Below the pieces are notes generated by a model. That model did not search any database. It saw only the letters and a list, made by a program, of their open reading frames with translations, and was not told the DNA's origin. DNA of 64,000 nt from an uncultured Bacteroidales bacterium (GTDB lineage Bacteria > Bacteroidota > Bacteroidia > Bacteroidales > F082), in NCBI GenBank assembly GCA_905236635.1, contig CAJOCJ010000012.1:1-64000 (forward strand), in the 5' to 3' direction. This document shows positions 1-8,036 of this stretch, in pieces (position 1 is the first letter of the stretch; each line of letters opens with the position of its first letter). Both the position numbers and the translations under genes were made by a program.

Positions 1-168
1 TATAATCTTGCCAATCCAGCTTCCTGCCCAGTCAGATAGTTTAAATGCGCCGTAAATGCCGGCGATGAACGCCACGAGCGAGAACGCCTCTCTGATGATT
101 CCGTTTTTCAAACCTTCAAATGCGAAGATAATCAATATGATACCGATGATGATGTCTAAGTAGTTCAT
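1..168 (-). CDS. CvpA family membrane protein, N-terminal part
   Basis: The first 56 codons of a minus-strand gene that runs off the left edge. The protein begins MNYLDIIIGI, then a hydrophobic helix, the sequence EGLKNGIIREAF and a second hydrophobic stretch ending near SDWAGSW. A short N-terminal helix, a G-x-x-x-G-x-x-R/K-E linker and further membrane helices are the usual start of CvpA (colicin V production) family inner-membrane proteins. The start ATG at 166-168 follows no SD site. Family role is poorly defined. It is divergent from glnS. Confidence 0.7.
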   Translation of the reverse strand, partial: MNYLDIIIGIILIIFAFEGLKNGIIREAFSLVAFIAGIYGAFKLSDWAGSWIGKII

Positions 169-253
169 GATGAATTTTTGTTTTTAATACATTGATTTAG
201 GGTGTAAAATTACGAATTTTTAAAAAAATATATGAAAATTTTACAAAAATAAT

Positions 254-261
254 TATTTTTG
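254..261 (+). promoter_or_regulatory. Bacteroidota -7 promoter element for glnS
   Basis: TATTTTTG fits the Bacteroidota sigma-70 -7 consensus TAnnTTTG and lies 19 bases before the glnS start. No clear -33 TTTG is visible, because the upstream sequence is almost pure A/T. Confidence 0.5.
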
Positions 262-280
262 CGGTTTAAAATATTTTAAA

Positions 281-2017
281 ATGAATCTCGAAGAAGCTGA
301 AAAAGAAGAAAAGAAATCGCTGAATTTCATTGAAGCGAAAGTTGAGGAAGATTTACGAAACGGCAAGAACGGCAAGCGAATCCAGACGCGTTTCCCTCCG
401 GAGCCTAACGGCTACCTGCACATCGGTCACGCCAAGGCCATCTGCCTGGATTTCGGCATCGCCAAGAACTACGGTGGCGTGTGCAACCTGCGTTTCGACG
501 ACACCAACCCCACCAAGGAGAATATGGAATATGTGGACGCCATCAAGGAAGACATCCAATGGCTTGGTTATCAATGGGGTAACGAATATTATGCCTCCGA
601 TTACTTCCAGCAGCTTTGGGATTTTGCTATCGAATTGATAAAACGCGGCAAAGCATATATCGACGAGCAGTCGTCGGAGGAAATAGCAGCACAGAAAGGC
701 ACTCCGACACAACCTGGCATCGAAAGTCCATATCGTAACCGTCCAGTCGAGGAGTCGCTTGAACTTTTCAACAAGATGAACGCTGGCGAGATAGGCGAAG
801 GCAAGATGGTGCTTCGTGCCAAGATAGACATGGCCAACCCTAACATGCACTTCCGCGACCCTATCATCTACCGCGTGGTAGATACTCCTCACCATCGTAC
901 TGGCACAAAGTGGCACGCCTACCCGATGTATGACTTCGCACACGGTCAGAGCGACTACTTTGAGGGTGTCACCCACTCGCTCTGCACGCTGGAGTTTGTG
1001 GTACACCGCCCACTCTACGACCTGTTTGTCGACTGGCTCAAAGAGATTCGTGGCGAAGGCGACAACATGGACGACAACCGTCCGCGTCAGACAGAGTTTA
1101 ACAAGCTGAACCTCAACTACACCCTGATGAGCAAGCGTAACCTGCTTATTTTGGTGAAAGAAGGCATCGTCAACGGCTGGGACGACCCACGAATGCCTAC
1201 GATTTGCGGCTTCCGTCGTCGTGGCTACACCCCTGAGTCAATTCATAAGTTTATCGATAAGATTGGCTATACCACTTACGATGCTTTGAACGACTTTGCG
1301 TTGCTCGAGAGCTCGATTCGTGAAGACTTGAACGCCCGCGCGACACGCGTGGCAGCCGTAATCAACCCGGTGAAACTCGTGATTACCAACTATCCAGAAG
1401 GACAGACCGAGGAACTCGAGGCTGTCAACAACCCTGAGGACGAGAGCGCGGGCAGCCATAAAATTGAATTTAGCCGTGAGCTGTGGATCGAGAAAGAAGA
1501 CTTCATGGAATGTCCTCCAAACAAGTATTTCCGCCTCACTCCAGGCAAGGAAGTGCGTCTCAAAAACGCCTATATTGTGAAATGCACAGGCTGCAAGAAA
1601 GACGCAAACGGCGAGGTGGTAGAGGTTTATGCCGAATACGACCCGATGACACGCAGCGGCATGCCTGAGGCTAACCGTAAGGTGAAAGGCACCATCCACT
1701 GGGTCAGCCAGGCACACTGCATCAAGGCGGAACTTTACGACCGCTTGTGGAACGTTGAGAACCCTCGCGATGAGCTGGCACGCCTGCAGGACGAAGGCAA
1801 CACCCCAATTGAGGCGATGAAGAAGATGATGAATCCTGACTCGTTGGAAATCAGGACGGAATGCTATGTCGAGAAGTATCTCGCCGATGCGAAACCGCTC
1901 GACCACTTCCAGTTCCAGAGAATAGGATACTTCACAGTAGATAAAGACAGCACCCCAGAGCACCTGGTGTTCAACAGGACTGTCGGACTGAAAGACACTT
2001 GGTCAAAAACAAATTGA
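281..2017 (+). CDS. glnS: Glutaminyl-tRNA synthetase (GlnRS)
   Basis: Cytoplasmic class I synthetase that attaches glutamine to tRNA-Gln. The 578-residue product has the class I signature PPEPNGYLHIGH at residues 39-50, a KMSKS-type loop LMSKR near 282-286 and a long C-terminal beta-barrel anticodon-binding region ending with the conserved FNRTVGLKDTW. Length is close to E. coli GlnRS (554 aa). The start ATG follows an AT-rich leader with a -7 element. The next gene begins 3 bases after the stop, so the two are probably cotranscribed. Its presence matters because gatD/gatE at 24.6-27.9 kb encode a second possible route to Gln-tRNA. Confidence 0.96.
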   Translation: MNLEEAEKEEKKSLNFIEAKVEEDLRNGKNGKRIQTRFPPEPNGYLHIGHAKAICLDFGIAKNYGGVCNLRFDDTNPTKENMEYVDAIKEDIQWLGYQWGNEYYASDYFQQLWDFAIELIKRGKAYIDEQSSEEIAAQKGTPTQPGIESPYRNRPVEESLELFNKMNAGEIGEGKMVLRAKIDMANPNMHFRDPIIYRVVDTPHHRTGTKWHAYPMYDFAHGQSDYFEGVTHSLCTLEFVVHRPLYDLFVDWLKEIRGEGDNMDDNRPRQTEFNKLNLNYTLMSKRNLLILVKEGIVNGWDDPRMPTICGFRRRGYTPESIHKFIDKIGYTTYDALNDFALLESSIREDLNARATRVAAVINPVKLVITNYPEGQTEELEAVNNPEDESAGSHKIEFSRELWIEKEDFMECPPNKYFRLTPGKEVRLKNAYIVKCTGCKKDANGEVVEVYAEYDPMTRSGMPEANRKVKGTIHWVSQAHCIKAELYDRLWNVENPRDELARLQDEGNTPIEAMKKMMNPDSLEIRTECYVEKYLADAKPLDHFQFQRIGYFTVDKDSTPEHLVFNRTVGLKDTWSKTN

Positions 2018-2019
2018 TT

Positions 2020-3225
2020 ATGAACGTAGACGGAAAATTTATAGAAGGTCTCTATGAGGCTTTGCCAGAAGAGACGAAGCATTACCTCGACATTGCCATT
2101 GAGAAGGTTGTCGAGGCAAAGAAAAAAGGTGGCAAAATCGTGGTCGTGACAGGCTCTGGCCCTAACATCCATGAAGGTGTCACCACCTTGATTGCCGAGT
2201 TTATCAACAAAGGCTTGATTGACGGAGTTACCACGAGTTCTGCTGTCGTCTCACACGAGATGGGCGGTGTGCTCGACAAGGTGAAACGCATCAATATCCA
2301 CGATGTCGGCGAGGAGTTCCTCGACTTCGACAAGATGCCCCGTGGTGATATCTTCGAGCTCACCGAACTCACTGACGCTCAATGGGCTGACCTCAAGAAA
2401 GAGATGATCATCGACGACGCTCTGGTGCAGCGTTGCAACGAGAAAGAAGGCACCGTCATCATCAAGGCGGCTGCCAATATGGCTTACCCGATGGGCTTGC
2501 GCAACGAGACTTTTGCAGCAAGCATCATGGAGATCGCGCACACCAAACACGTGCCTTTCGAAGAGGTCGTGGGCTGGGGCTGCGATGAGCGTACTATGCT
2601 CGGTGCAGGTGCCAGAAAGGGCGTACCCGTCTTAGTGAGTGTGCCGCAGCTTATCGGTGGTGGCCAGGTCGGCATCAGCATAGCCGACAGTATCCCGGTG
2701 AGCGACAGAACCTTCCGCATTTCAAAGATGTTAGGTTCAGCCGATGTAATTATCGAGTCGGCAGTGGCTCTGACACAAGAGATACACGACGGTCCGTTCG
2801 AGACATACACGGGTCACGGCATCTGGGCGAGTTGGAACGGCTATCCTACCTACAGCCTTAAGGACAAAACATTGATTCGTTTCGACCTCGACGAAAACCT
2901 CAAGAAAGCCTGGGATCTCGACAAGAAATCAGGCGAGGTGCAGGCCGCTATTGACAAAGGTTTGCCGAAGACCAAGATGTCGAAAATCCCGTTCCGTATG
3001 GAGATGTCGGCATTCTCACGTCTTGAAAGGTCGATTCCGGTCATCGGCGACATCGGCGTGCTATGGTCGGTGATGGGCTACAAGGTGGCGAAGGCGCTCA
3101 ACGTCGAGCTCGACTATATCAGCTATCCGCAGCAGACCGAGCCAGGCAAAGCTATGCGCGAATGGATTGTCGATAACATCGATTACATGAAAATGGACAA
3201 AATTAAGCAGTGGCTTAATAGATAA
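2020..3225 (+). CDS. Deoxyhypusine synthase-like protein of unknown function
   Basis: 401 residues, soluble, no signal peptide. ATG 2020 (MNVDGKF) is chosen over the upstream ATG at 1999, which would overlap glnS. I do not recognise the exact family. Several stretches resemble deoxyhypusine synthase by eye: VVVTGSGPNIHEGV with DGVTTSSAVVSHE (compare the synthase's T-S-N-L-x-x-S-G and VTTAGG), GVPVLVSVPQLIGGG, and SADVIIESAVALTQEIHDG (compare ADYAVYINTAQEFDGS). This suggests the same NAD-binding fold, but I see no counterpart of the synthase's lysine site and bacteria lack eIF5A as substrate. It is followed after 31 bases by a membrane S-component-like gene and a DUF1893 gene. Confidence 0.4.
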   Translation: MNVDGKFIEGLYEALPEETKHYLDIAIEKVVEAKKKGGKIVVVTGSGPNIHEGVTTLIAEFINKGLIDGVTTSSAVVSHEMGGVLDKVKRINIHDVGEEFLDFDKMPRGDIFELTELTDAQWADLKKEMIIDDALVQRCNEKEGTVIIKAAANMAYPMGLRNETFAASIMEIAHTKHVPFEEVVGWGCDERTMLGAGARKGVPVLVSVPQLIGGGQVGISIADSIPVSDRTFRISKMLGSADVIIESAVALTQEIHDGPFETYTGHGIWASWNGYPTYSLKDKTLIRFDLDENLKKAWDLDKKSGEVQAAIDKGLPKTKMSKIPFRMEMSAFSRLERSIPVIGDIGVLWSVMGYKVAKALNVELDYISYPQQTEPGKAMREWIVDNIDYMKMDKIKQWLNR

Positions 3226-3256
3226 AAGAGAATAGATAACAGATAAAAGAGAAATT

Positions 3257-3766
3257 ATGGAAAATACATCAACAATAAAGCTTTATAACCTTGATTTTGA
3301 TCAAGTTAAGACGTATCTTTTCGCGACATTGTTTGTTGCTGGCAACATCGTTTTGCCACAGCTCTGCCACCTGATTCCAAACGGCGGCCACATCTTCCTG
3401 CCGATATATTTCTTCACACTCGTGGCGGCATACAAATACGGCATGAAGGTTGGTTTGATGACGGCTGTTTTGTCACCAATCATCAACTGTCTGCTCTTCG
3501 GAATGCCTCCGGCGGCGGTGGTTCCGAGCATCCTCATCAAGTCGGTGTTCCTCGCTGTCTCAGCCGCATGGGTCGCAGAAAAGACAAACAAAGTGTCGCT
3601 TTGGACAATCCTCTTGGTTGTGTTGGCATACCAGTTGTTCGGCTGCCTCGTGGAATGGCTCGTTGAAGGCTCGTTTGCAGCAGGATTCAACGATTTCCGC
3701 ATTGGAATCCCTGGAATGCTCATCCAATGGATTGGTGGATATCTGTTTGTAAAATATATTAAATGA
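3257..3766 (+). CDS. ECF-transporter S-component-like membrane protein
   Basis: 169-residue integral membrane protein with about five or six hydrophobic segments. The pattern of a small all-helical protein, with a G-x-x-x-G-rich segment (KYGMKVGLMTAVLSP) and a conserved-looking Asn/Pro pair (SPIINCLLFGMPP), resembles substrate-binding S components of energy-coupling factor importers, which bind vitamins or metals and dock on a shared EcfAAT module. No EcfA or EcfT gene is in the window, so the energising module would have to be elsewhere. It starts 31 bases after the DHS-like gene and overlaps the next gene by 4 bases (ATGA), so the three genes form one operon. The substrate cannot be read from the sequence. 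Confidence 0.6.
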   Translation: MENTSTIKLYNLDFDQVKTYLFATLFVAGNIVLPQLCHLIPNGGHIFLPIYFFTLVAAYKYGMKVGLMTAVLSPIINCLLFGMPPAAVVPSILIKSVFLAVSAAWVAEKTNKVSLWTILLVVLAYQLFGCLVEWLVEGSFAAGFNDFRIGIPGMLIQWIGGYLFVKYIK

Positions 3767-4176
3767 CGCCCTTAGAACAGGCTAAGTCATTGTTAATCAC
3801 CACAAATTCAACTAGTGCGGTGGTTTCAAACGGAGAGGTTTTCACTTCGCAGGAACGTGGTGTGAAACCGCTTCTTCATCTCTTGACAGAGAAGAAAGGC
3901 TTTTTGAAAGGTGCCTCCGTTGCAGACAAAGTCATCGGCAAAGCCGCAGCCCTCTTGATGGTTTTAGGCGAAATCAAAGAAGTCCACACTCTGATTATAT
4001 CAGAACTGGCAATAAAAGTCTTCGAAAAATACAATATTCCTTGTTTTTACGATAAAAAAGTCACCCGCATCGTAAATCGAGCGGGTGACGGATTATGTCC
4101 AATGGAAACGCTCTGTCTGGATGTCGATGACCCCCAAAAGGCGTTTGAAAAAATCGTGAGTTTTATTCAGCTTTAG
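3763..4176 (+). CDS. DUF1893 family protein
   Basis: 137-residue soluble protein of the DUF1893 type: an early 'TSAVVSNGEVFTSQERGVKPLL' block, then DKVIGKAAALLM, a central helix and a C-terminal region with CPMETLCLD. The family has a cytidine-deaminase-like fold and is found mostly in anaerobes; its function is unknown. The start overlaps the stop of the membrane gene (ATGA), so translation is probably coupled. The 3' end overlaps the convergent membrane-protein gene by 14 bases. Confidence 0.7.
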   Translation: MTPLEQAKSLLITTNSTSAVVSNGEVFTSQERGVKPLLHLLTEKKGFLKGASVADKVIGKAAALLMVLGEIKEVHTLIISELAIKVFEKYNIPCFYDKKVTRIVNRAGDGLCPMETLCLDVDDPQKAFEKIVSFIQL

Positions 4177-4744
4177 CCTCTTCAACTCTTGCCTCTTCAA
4201 CAGGTATTGCAACTTTCTTCCAACCGAGGAGAACGAGCACAAATTCGACGATGAAGCAGATGCCTCCTAAAATTGTGCCGAGAGCTGGGATAATAGCCAA
4301 AACACCACCAACGATACCGATAATCATGGCAATGAACAATAACTTCATACCATCTTTACCAGGGAATGTTTCTGATTTCTTCAATGCGTTATAACCCAAG
4401 AGTAGGAACACGCAGCTTACTATAAATCCAATAGGACCGAGTACCCAACCTATCATCGTGATCTTCTTCAACATCAAGGCAAGAATGTAGATCAAGATAC
4501 CATTTTTAACCTTATTCATCCCATCGATATCGTTCTCTCCAACAAGAGCTGTCAAATCTTTGATGCGAATGAAGAATGCAATGAAACCGGCAACAACCAA
4601 GATGTTGCAGATGTCGGCCAACCATCCCATCAGCGGGATCATTCCAAATAATGAAGCCGCCATACCGGCAATAGAGTAAAGCAAAACATTTTTGTAAATC
4701 GCTTCAGTCGTGCGATTCCAGTTCTGAATTTTGTTTGTTTCCAT
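4163..4744 (-). CDS. Hypothetical five-helix membrane protein
   Basis: 193 residues. After a short polar N-terminus there are about five hydrophobic helices (near residues 22-65, 85-118 and 133-175), several with glycine-rich turns such as IGIVGGVLAIIP and LGTILGGICFI, then an acidic C-terminal tail rich in Glu and Ala (VEEARVEEAKAE). No catalytic motif is visible and I do not recognise the family. A TATCTTTG promoter element (minus strand, 4782-4789) lies 38 bases upstream. The gene is convergent with, and overlaps, the DUF1893 gene. Confidence 0.6.
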   Translation of the reverse strand: METNKIQNWNRTTEAIYKNVLLYSIAGMAASLFGMIPLMGWLADICNILVVAGFIAFFIRIKDLTALVGENDIDGMNKVKNGILIYILALMLKKITMIGWVLGPIGFIVSCVFLLLGYNALKKSETFPGKDGMKLLFIAMIIGIVGGVLAIIPALGTILGGICFIVEFVLVLLGWKKVAIPVEEARVEEAKAE

Positions 4745-4781
4745 GATTTTTTATTTAAATTAATATTAAGTTTTGGTGCAA

Positions 4782-4789
4782 CAAAGATA
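4782..4789 (-). promoter_or_regulatory. -7 promoter element (TATCTTTG) for the five-helix membrane protein
   Basis: Exact match to TAnnTTTG on the minus strand, 38 bases before the start codon. Confidence 0.5.
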
Positions 4790-4819
4790 TAACTATTTTA
4801 TTACAATTCAAAATTTTTT

Positions 4820-4857
4820 TAAAAAATAAAAAAAGAGACGGCCAATCGACCGCCTCT
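4820..4857 (-). terminator. Rho-independent terminator of topA
   Basis: Read on the minus strand: a stem of about ten pairs (AGAGGCGG with CCGTCTCT, one G-U pair, loop around GATT) followed by a run of seven T and more T-rich sequence. It begins 27 bases after the topA stop. Confidence 0.85.
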
Positions 4858-4883
4858 AATTGCTAAATACTAATAGTCATTTG

Positions 4884-7199
4884 CTATTTCTTCGCTCTCT
4901 TTTTCGAAGCGTTGTTCGGATCGTTGACAATGTCAATACAATCCTGGTAAGTCAGGTTGTTGGCGTCGTAGGTGCGAGGAATCTTGTAGTTGGCTTTTTT
5001 GTATGACACATAGATTCCGAAACGGCCTCTCAACACTTTCATATCCTTGTCTTCAGGGAATGTCGCCACCACGTTGTCGGCATCCGATTTGCGTTTGCTC
5101 TCGATGATTTCGACAGCCCTCTGGAATGTCACCAGCGACGGGTCGTCGAGTTTAGAGAGGCTGTAGAAAGCGTTTTTGTGCTTGATATACGGACCGAAGC
5201 GACCGATTGCAACCTGAATCTCGGCGTCTTCGTATTCGCCAAGAGAACGTGGGAATGCGAACAGATCCAACACCTCGTCGAGGGTGATGGTCTCGATGCT
5301 CTGGTCTTTGTGGAGGCCTGCAAACTTAGGCTTTTCATCCGACTCGGTGTCGCCGATCTGTGCCACCGGACCAAAACGACCGATCTTCACATACACGTTC
5401 TTGCCTGAGACAGGGTCAACGCCAAGGAGTTTCTCGCCGCTGAATTTGCCTGAGTTGTCTGATGTTTCAGTGATGGTCTTGTGGAATCCTTTGTAGAAAT
5501 CCTTAATCATCGTGTTCCACTCGCAACGGCCTTCAGCAATCTTATCGAATTCTTTCTCCACATTGGCGGTGAAGTTGTAATCGACGATGGTTTCAAAGTA
5601 GCTGATCAAGAACTTGTTGACAAGCACTCCGATGTCGGTCGGGACGAGTTTGGCTTTCTCATAACCGATATTCTCTTTGCCAGTCTTTTCAGTGATTTTG
5701 TTCTTTTTCAGAGTGTAGATCTTGTAGGTACGTGTCTCGCCTGGGATGTCTTTCTTCTCAACGTAATCTCTCTTTTGGATGGTTGAGATAGTAGGGGCGT
5801 ATGTTGAAGGACGGCCGATGCCGAGTTCTTCCATCTTCTTGACCAAACTTGCCTCAGTATATCTGAAAGGCTTGCGTGCGAAACGCTGCTGTGCCTCCAT
5901 CTTGTCCAAGTCGAGTGCCTGTCCGACCTTCATAGGTGGCAGCATGCTGTTGAGATTTTCGCCGTTCTCGTCGTCAACGCTCTCGATATAAACCTTGAGG
6001 AATCCGTCGAACAACACCACCTCTCCCGATGCCACGAAGTCCTTGTCGGAATTCGACACGTCGATGTTAACGAGGGTCTTTTCTATCTGGGCGTCGGCCA
6101 TCTGCGATGCAATGGTACGTTTCCAGATGAGCTCGTAAAGTTTGCGTTCGTCGGCGGTACCTTTGATAGTCTGTTGGTCGAGATATGTTGGACGGATAGC
6201 CTCGTGAGCTTCCTGAGCGCCCTTGGTCTTGGTGGTGAACTGGCGTGTCTTCACATATTGTGCGCCATAGAGGTTCTCAATCTCTTTCTTGGCCTGACCG
6301 AGTGCGAATGTTGAGAGGTTCACGCTGTCGGTACGCATGTAGGTGATCTTTCCTGATTCGTAGAGCTGCTGTGCGATGCGCATGGTGTTGCTCACCGAGA
6401 AACCGAGCTTACGACCGGCTTCCTGCTGCAATGTTGATGTCGTGAACGGAGGTGCCGGACATTTCGAAAGAGGTTTCTTCTCCACCGATTTGATGGTATA
6501 TCCTGCGCTCTTGCATTCTTCCAAGAATTTGCAGGCCTCTTCTTCTGTCTCGAATCGAGTAGGAAGCTCAGCAAACAGCTGGTATTCGTGATTGTCGATG
6601 GTGAATGAGAAGTTGGCTGTCACGCGGTAGGCGCTGCTGTTGACGAAGTTCTTGATCTCGTCTTCGCGCTCCACTATGAGGCGTACTGCTACGCTCTGCA
6701 CGCGGCCTGCCGAGAGTGCTGGCTTAACCTTCTTCCAGAGGAGCGGTGACAGCTCGTAACCCACCAGACGGTCGAGGACACGGCGTGCCTGCTGTGCTGC
6801 CACGAGGTCCATGTCGATCTTACGTGGGTTGTCGATGGCGTGTAAGATAGCCGGCTTCGTGATCTCGTGGAACACGATACGGCGGTATTTGTCTTCACTC
6901 AAGCCCAATGTCTCAAAAAGATGCCATGAAATAGACTCTCCCTCGCGGTCCTCATCGGATGCCAGCCACACCATCTCGGCGCCTGCCGACAGCTTTTTCA
7001 GTTCCGCAACAAGATGTTTCTTATCGTCTGGGACCTCATATTCCGGCATGAAGCCGTGGTCCATATCCAAACTCAAATTCGATTTACTCAAATCTCTAAC
7101 ATGTCCGTAACTCGATTTTACCGTAAACTCCTTACCCAAAAAGCCTTCAATTGTCTTTGCCTTCGCCGGAGACTCAACTATCACAAGATTTTTTACCAT
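4884..7199 (-). CDS. topA: DNA topoisomerase I
   Basis: Type IA topoisomerase that relaxes negative supercoils by nicking one strand through a phosphotyrosine. 771 residues from the ATG at 7199 (MVKNLVIVESPAKAKTIEGFLG), the standard Toprim start; a 13-residue upstream extension is less likely. The Toprim acidic motif DEDREGE is present. The catalytic tyrosine is Y287 in ITYMRTDS. The C-terminal part has three divergent repeats with the pattern GRFGPYIKHKNAFYSL / GRFGIYVSYKKANYKIP instead of C4 zinc fingers, as is usual in Bacteroidota. It ends in a basic tail (KKRAKK). Monocistronic, with its own promoter and terminator. Confidence 0.96.
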   Translation of the reverse strand: MVKNLVIVESPAKAKTIEGFLGKEFTVKSSYGHVRDLSKSNLSLDMDHGFMPEYEVPDDKKHLVAELKKLSAGAEMVWLASDEDREGESISWHLFETLGLSEDKYRRIVFHEITKPAILHAIDNPRKIDMDLVAAQQARRVLDRLVGYELSPLLWKKVKPALSAGRVQSVAVRLIVEREDEIKNFVNSSAYRVTANFSFTIDNHEYQLFAELPTRFETEEEACKFLEECKSAGYTIKSVEKKPLSKCPAPPFTTSTLQQEAGRKLGFSVSNTMRIAQQLYESGKITYMRTDSVNLSTFALGQAKKEIENLYGAQYVKTRQFTTKTKGAQEAHEAIRPTYLDQQTIKGTADERKLYELIWKRTIASQMADAQIEKTLVNIDVSNSDKDFVASGEVVLFDGFLKVYIESVDDENGENLNSMLPPMKVGQALDLDKMEAQQRFARKPFRYTEASLVKKMEELGIGRPSTYAPTISTIQKRDYVEKKDIPGETRTYKIYTLKKNKITEKTGKENIGYEKAKLVPTDIGVLVNKFLISYFETIVDYNFTANVEKEFDKIAEGRCEWNTMIKDFYKGFHKTITETSDNSGKFSGEKLLGVDPVSGKNVYVKIGRFGPVAQIGDTESDEKPKFAGLHKDQSIETITLDEVLDLFAFPRSLGEYEDAEIQVAIGRFGPYIKHKNAFYSLSKLDDPSLVTFQRAVEIIESKRKSDADNVVATFPEDKDMKVLRGRFGIYVSYKKANYKIPRTYDANNLTYQDCIDIVNDPNNASKKRAKK

Positions 7200-7248
7200 A
7201 TCAAAATAATTTAAATTTTTGTCAAAATGACGTTCCATTTTCGCGCTG

Positions 7249-7256
7249 CAAAATTA
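7249..7256 (-). promoter_or_regulatory. -7 promoter element (TAATTTTG) for topA
   Basis: TAATTTTG on the minus strand, about 50 bases before the topA start. Confidence 0.5.
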
Positions 7257-7317
7257 CTACATAATTATTTTAAAAATGAAATAAAAAATTAAAAAAAATT
7301 CATCATCCTTGATTATC

Positions 7318-7391
7318 AACAGCTTACGCTTCAAACTTTCAACTTTCAACAAAAACACTACTCTAAACCCTAAACTTTAAACTTTAAACTA
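7318..7391. repeat. Low-complexity AACTTTMAA/CTAAACTTTAAA tract
   Basis: Intergenic, degenerate tandem units of the types caaactttcaactttcaac and ctctaaaccctaaactttaaactttaaac, about 7-8 bases long. The same kind of sequence appears at 30421-30480, 33994-34020 and 50583-50612. Confidence 0.6.
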
Positions 7392-7398
7392 AATTTTG

Positions 7399-7406
7399 TA
7401 TCTTTG
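7399..7406 (+). promoter_or_regulatory. -7 element TATCTTTG four bases from the DUF3109 start
   Basis: Perfect TAnnTTTG whose last base is four bases from the ATG at 7411. With the usual spacing the transcript would start at or beside the start codon, which implies a leaderless or nearly leaderless mRNA. Confidence 0.6.
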
Positions 7407-7410
7407 TCGC

Positions 7411-7968
7411 ATGATAATTTTAGACAACGTCATAGTGACCGACGAGTTCCTCAACGCCCGTTTCTGCTGCCAACTGGCACGCTGCAAGGGTGAATGCTGT
7501 GTGGCTGGCGACGCCGGTGCGCCACTTGAACCGGATGAGGTTGGCATTATAGAGGAAAACATTGAGAAAATCAAGCCGTATATGAGGCCTGAAGGCATAA
7601 AAGCCATTGAGGAAAACGATGTTTACGACTATGACGACTTCGGCGGCCTGACGACGCAGCTTGTCAATGGGGAAGAGTGTGCCTTCGTGTATTTTCATGA
7701 AAATGGAACGGCATTATGCGCTATTGAAAAAGCCTATAACGAAGGCAAAATCGACTTCTGGAAGCCCATCAGCTGCCATCTCTATCCTATCAGATTACTC
7801 GAAAAAGACGGCTTCACGTATATAACGTATCACGAGTGGAGCGTGTGCGTGCCCGCGAAACGCTTCGGCGAAAAAGAGGGTATTCCGTTGTATAAATTTT
7901 TGAAAGAACCTTTGATTCGTAAGTTTGGAAATACATGGTATGAGCGACTTTTAAAGCAAATTCATTAA
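7411..7968 (+). CDS. DUF3109 family cysteine-rich protein
   Basis: 185 residues. ATG 7411 (MIILDNVIVTDEF) is preferred over the in-frame start at 7396, because the promoter's TATCTTTG would otherwise fall inside the gene. Conserved cysteines lie in FCCQLARCKGECCV, GEECAF, ALCAIEKAY and ISCHLYP, a pattern like the YkgJ-type (CxxCxxxCC) metal-chelating families. DUF3109 proteins are widespread in Bacteroidota; the role is unknown, with bound Zn or Fe-S suspected. Stands alone between topA (divergent) and the next gene. Confidence 0.85.
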   Translation: MIILDNVIVTDEFLNARFCCQLARCKGECCVAGDAGAPLEPDEVGIIEENIEKIKPYMRPEGIKAIEENDVYDYDDFGGLTTQLVNGEECAFVYFHENGTALCAIEKAYNEGKIDFWKPISCHLYPIRLLEKDGFTYITYHEWSVCVPAKRFGEKEGIPLYKFLKEPLIRKFGNTWYERLLKQIH

Positions 7969-7982
7969 TTTTTTAACTTTTT

Positions 7983-8015
7983 TTTGCTTTATTCCAAAAA
8001 ATTTGCTTAATTTTG
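7983..8015 (+). promoter_or_regulatory. Full Bacteroidota promoter for the starch-synthase-like operon
   Basis: TTTG at 7983-7986, a 21-base spacer and TAATTTTG at 8008-8015; 21 bases later is the start ATG. This matches the published TTTG-N19-21-TAnnTTTG arrangement. Confidence 0.65.
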
Positions 8016-8036
8016 TAAGTTAATTTTCGACTTAAA

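Noticed and set aside
353-1006. 217-aa minus-strand ORF opposite glnS
   Set aside because: Antisense shadow of a strong housekeeping gene; no promoter, signal or family motif.
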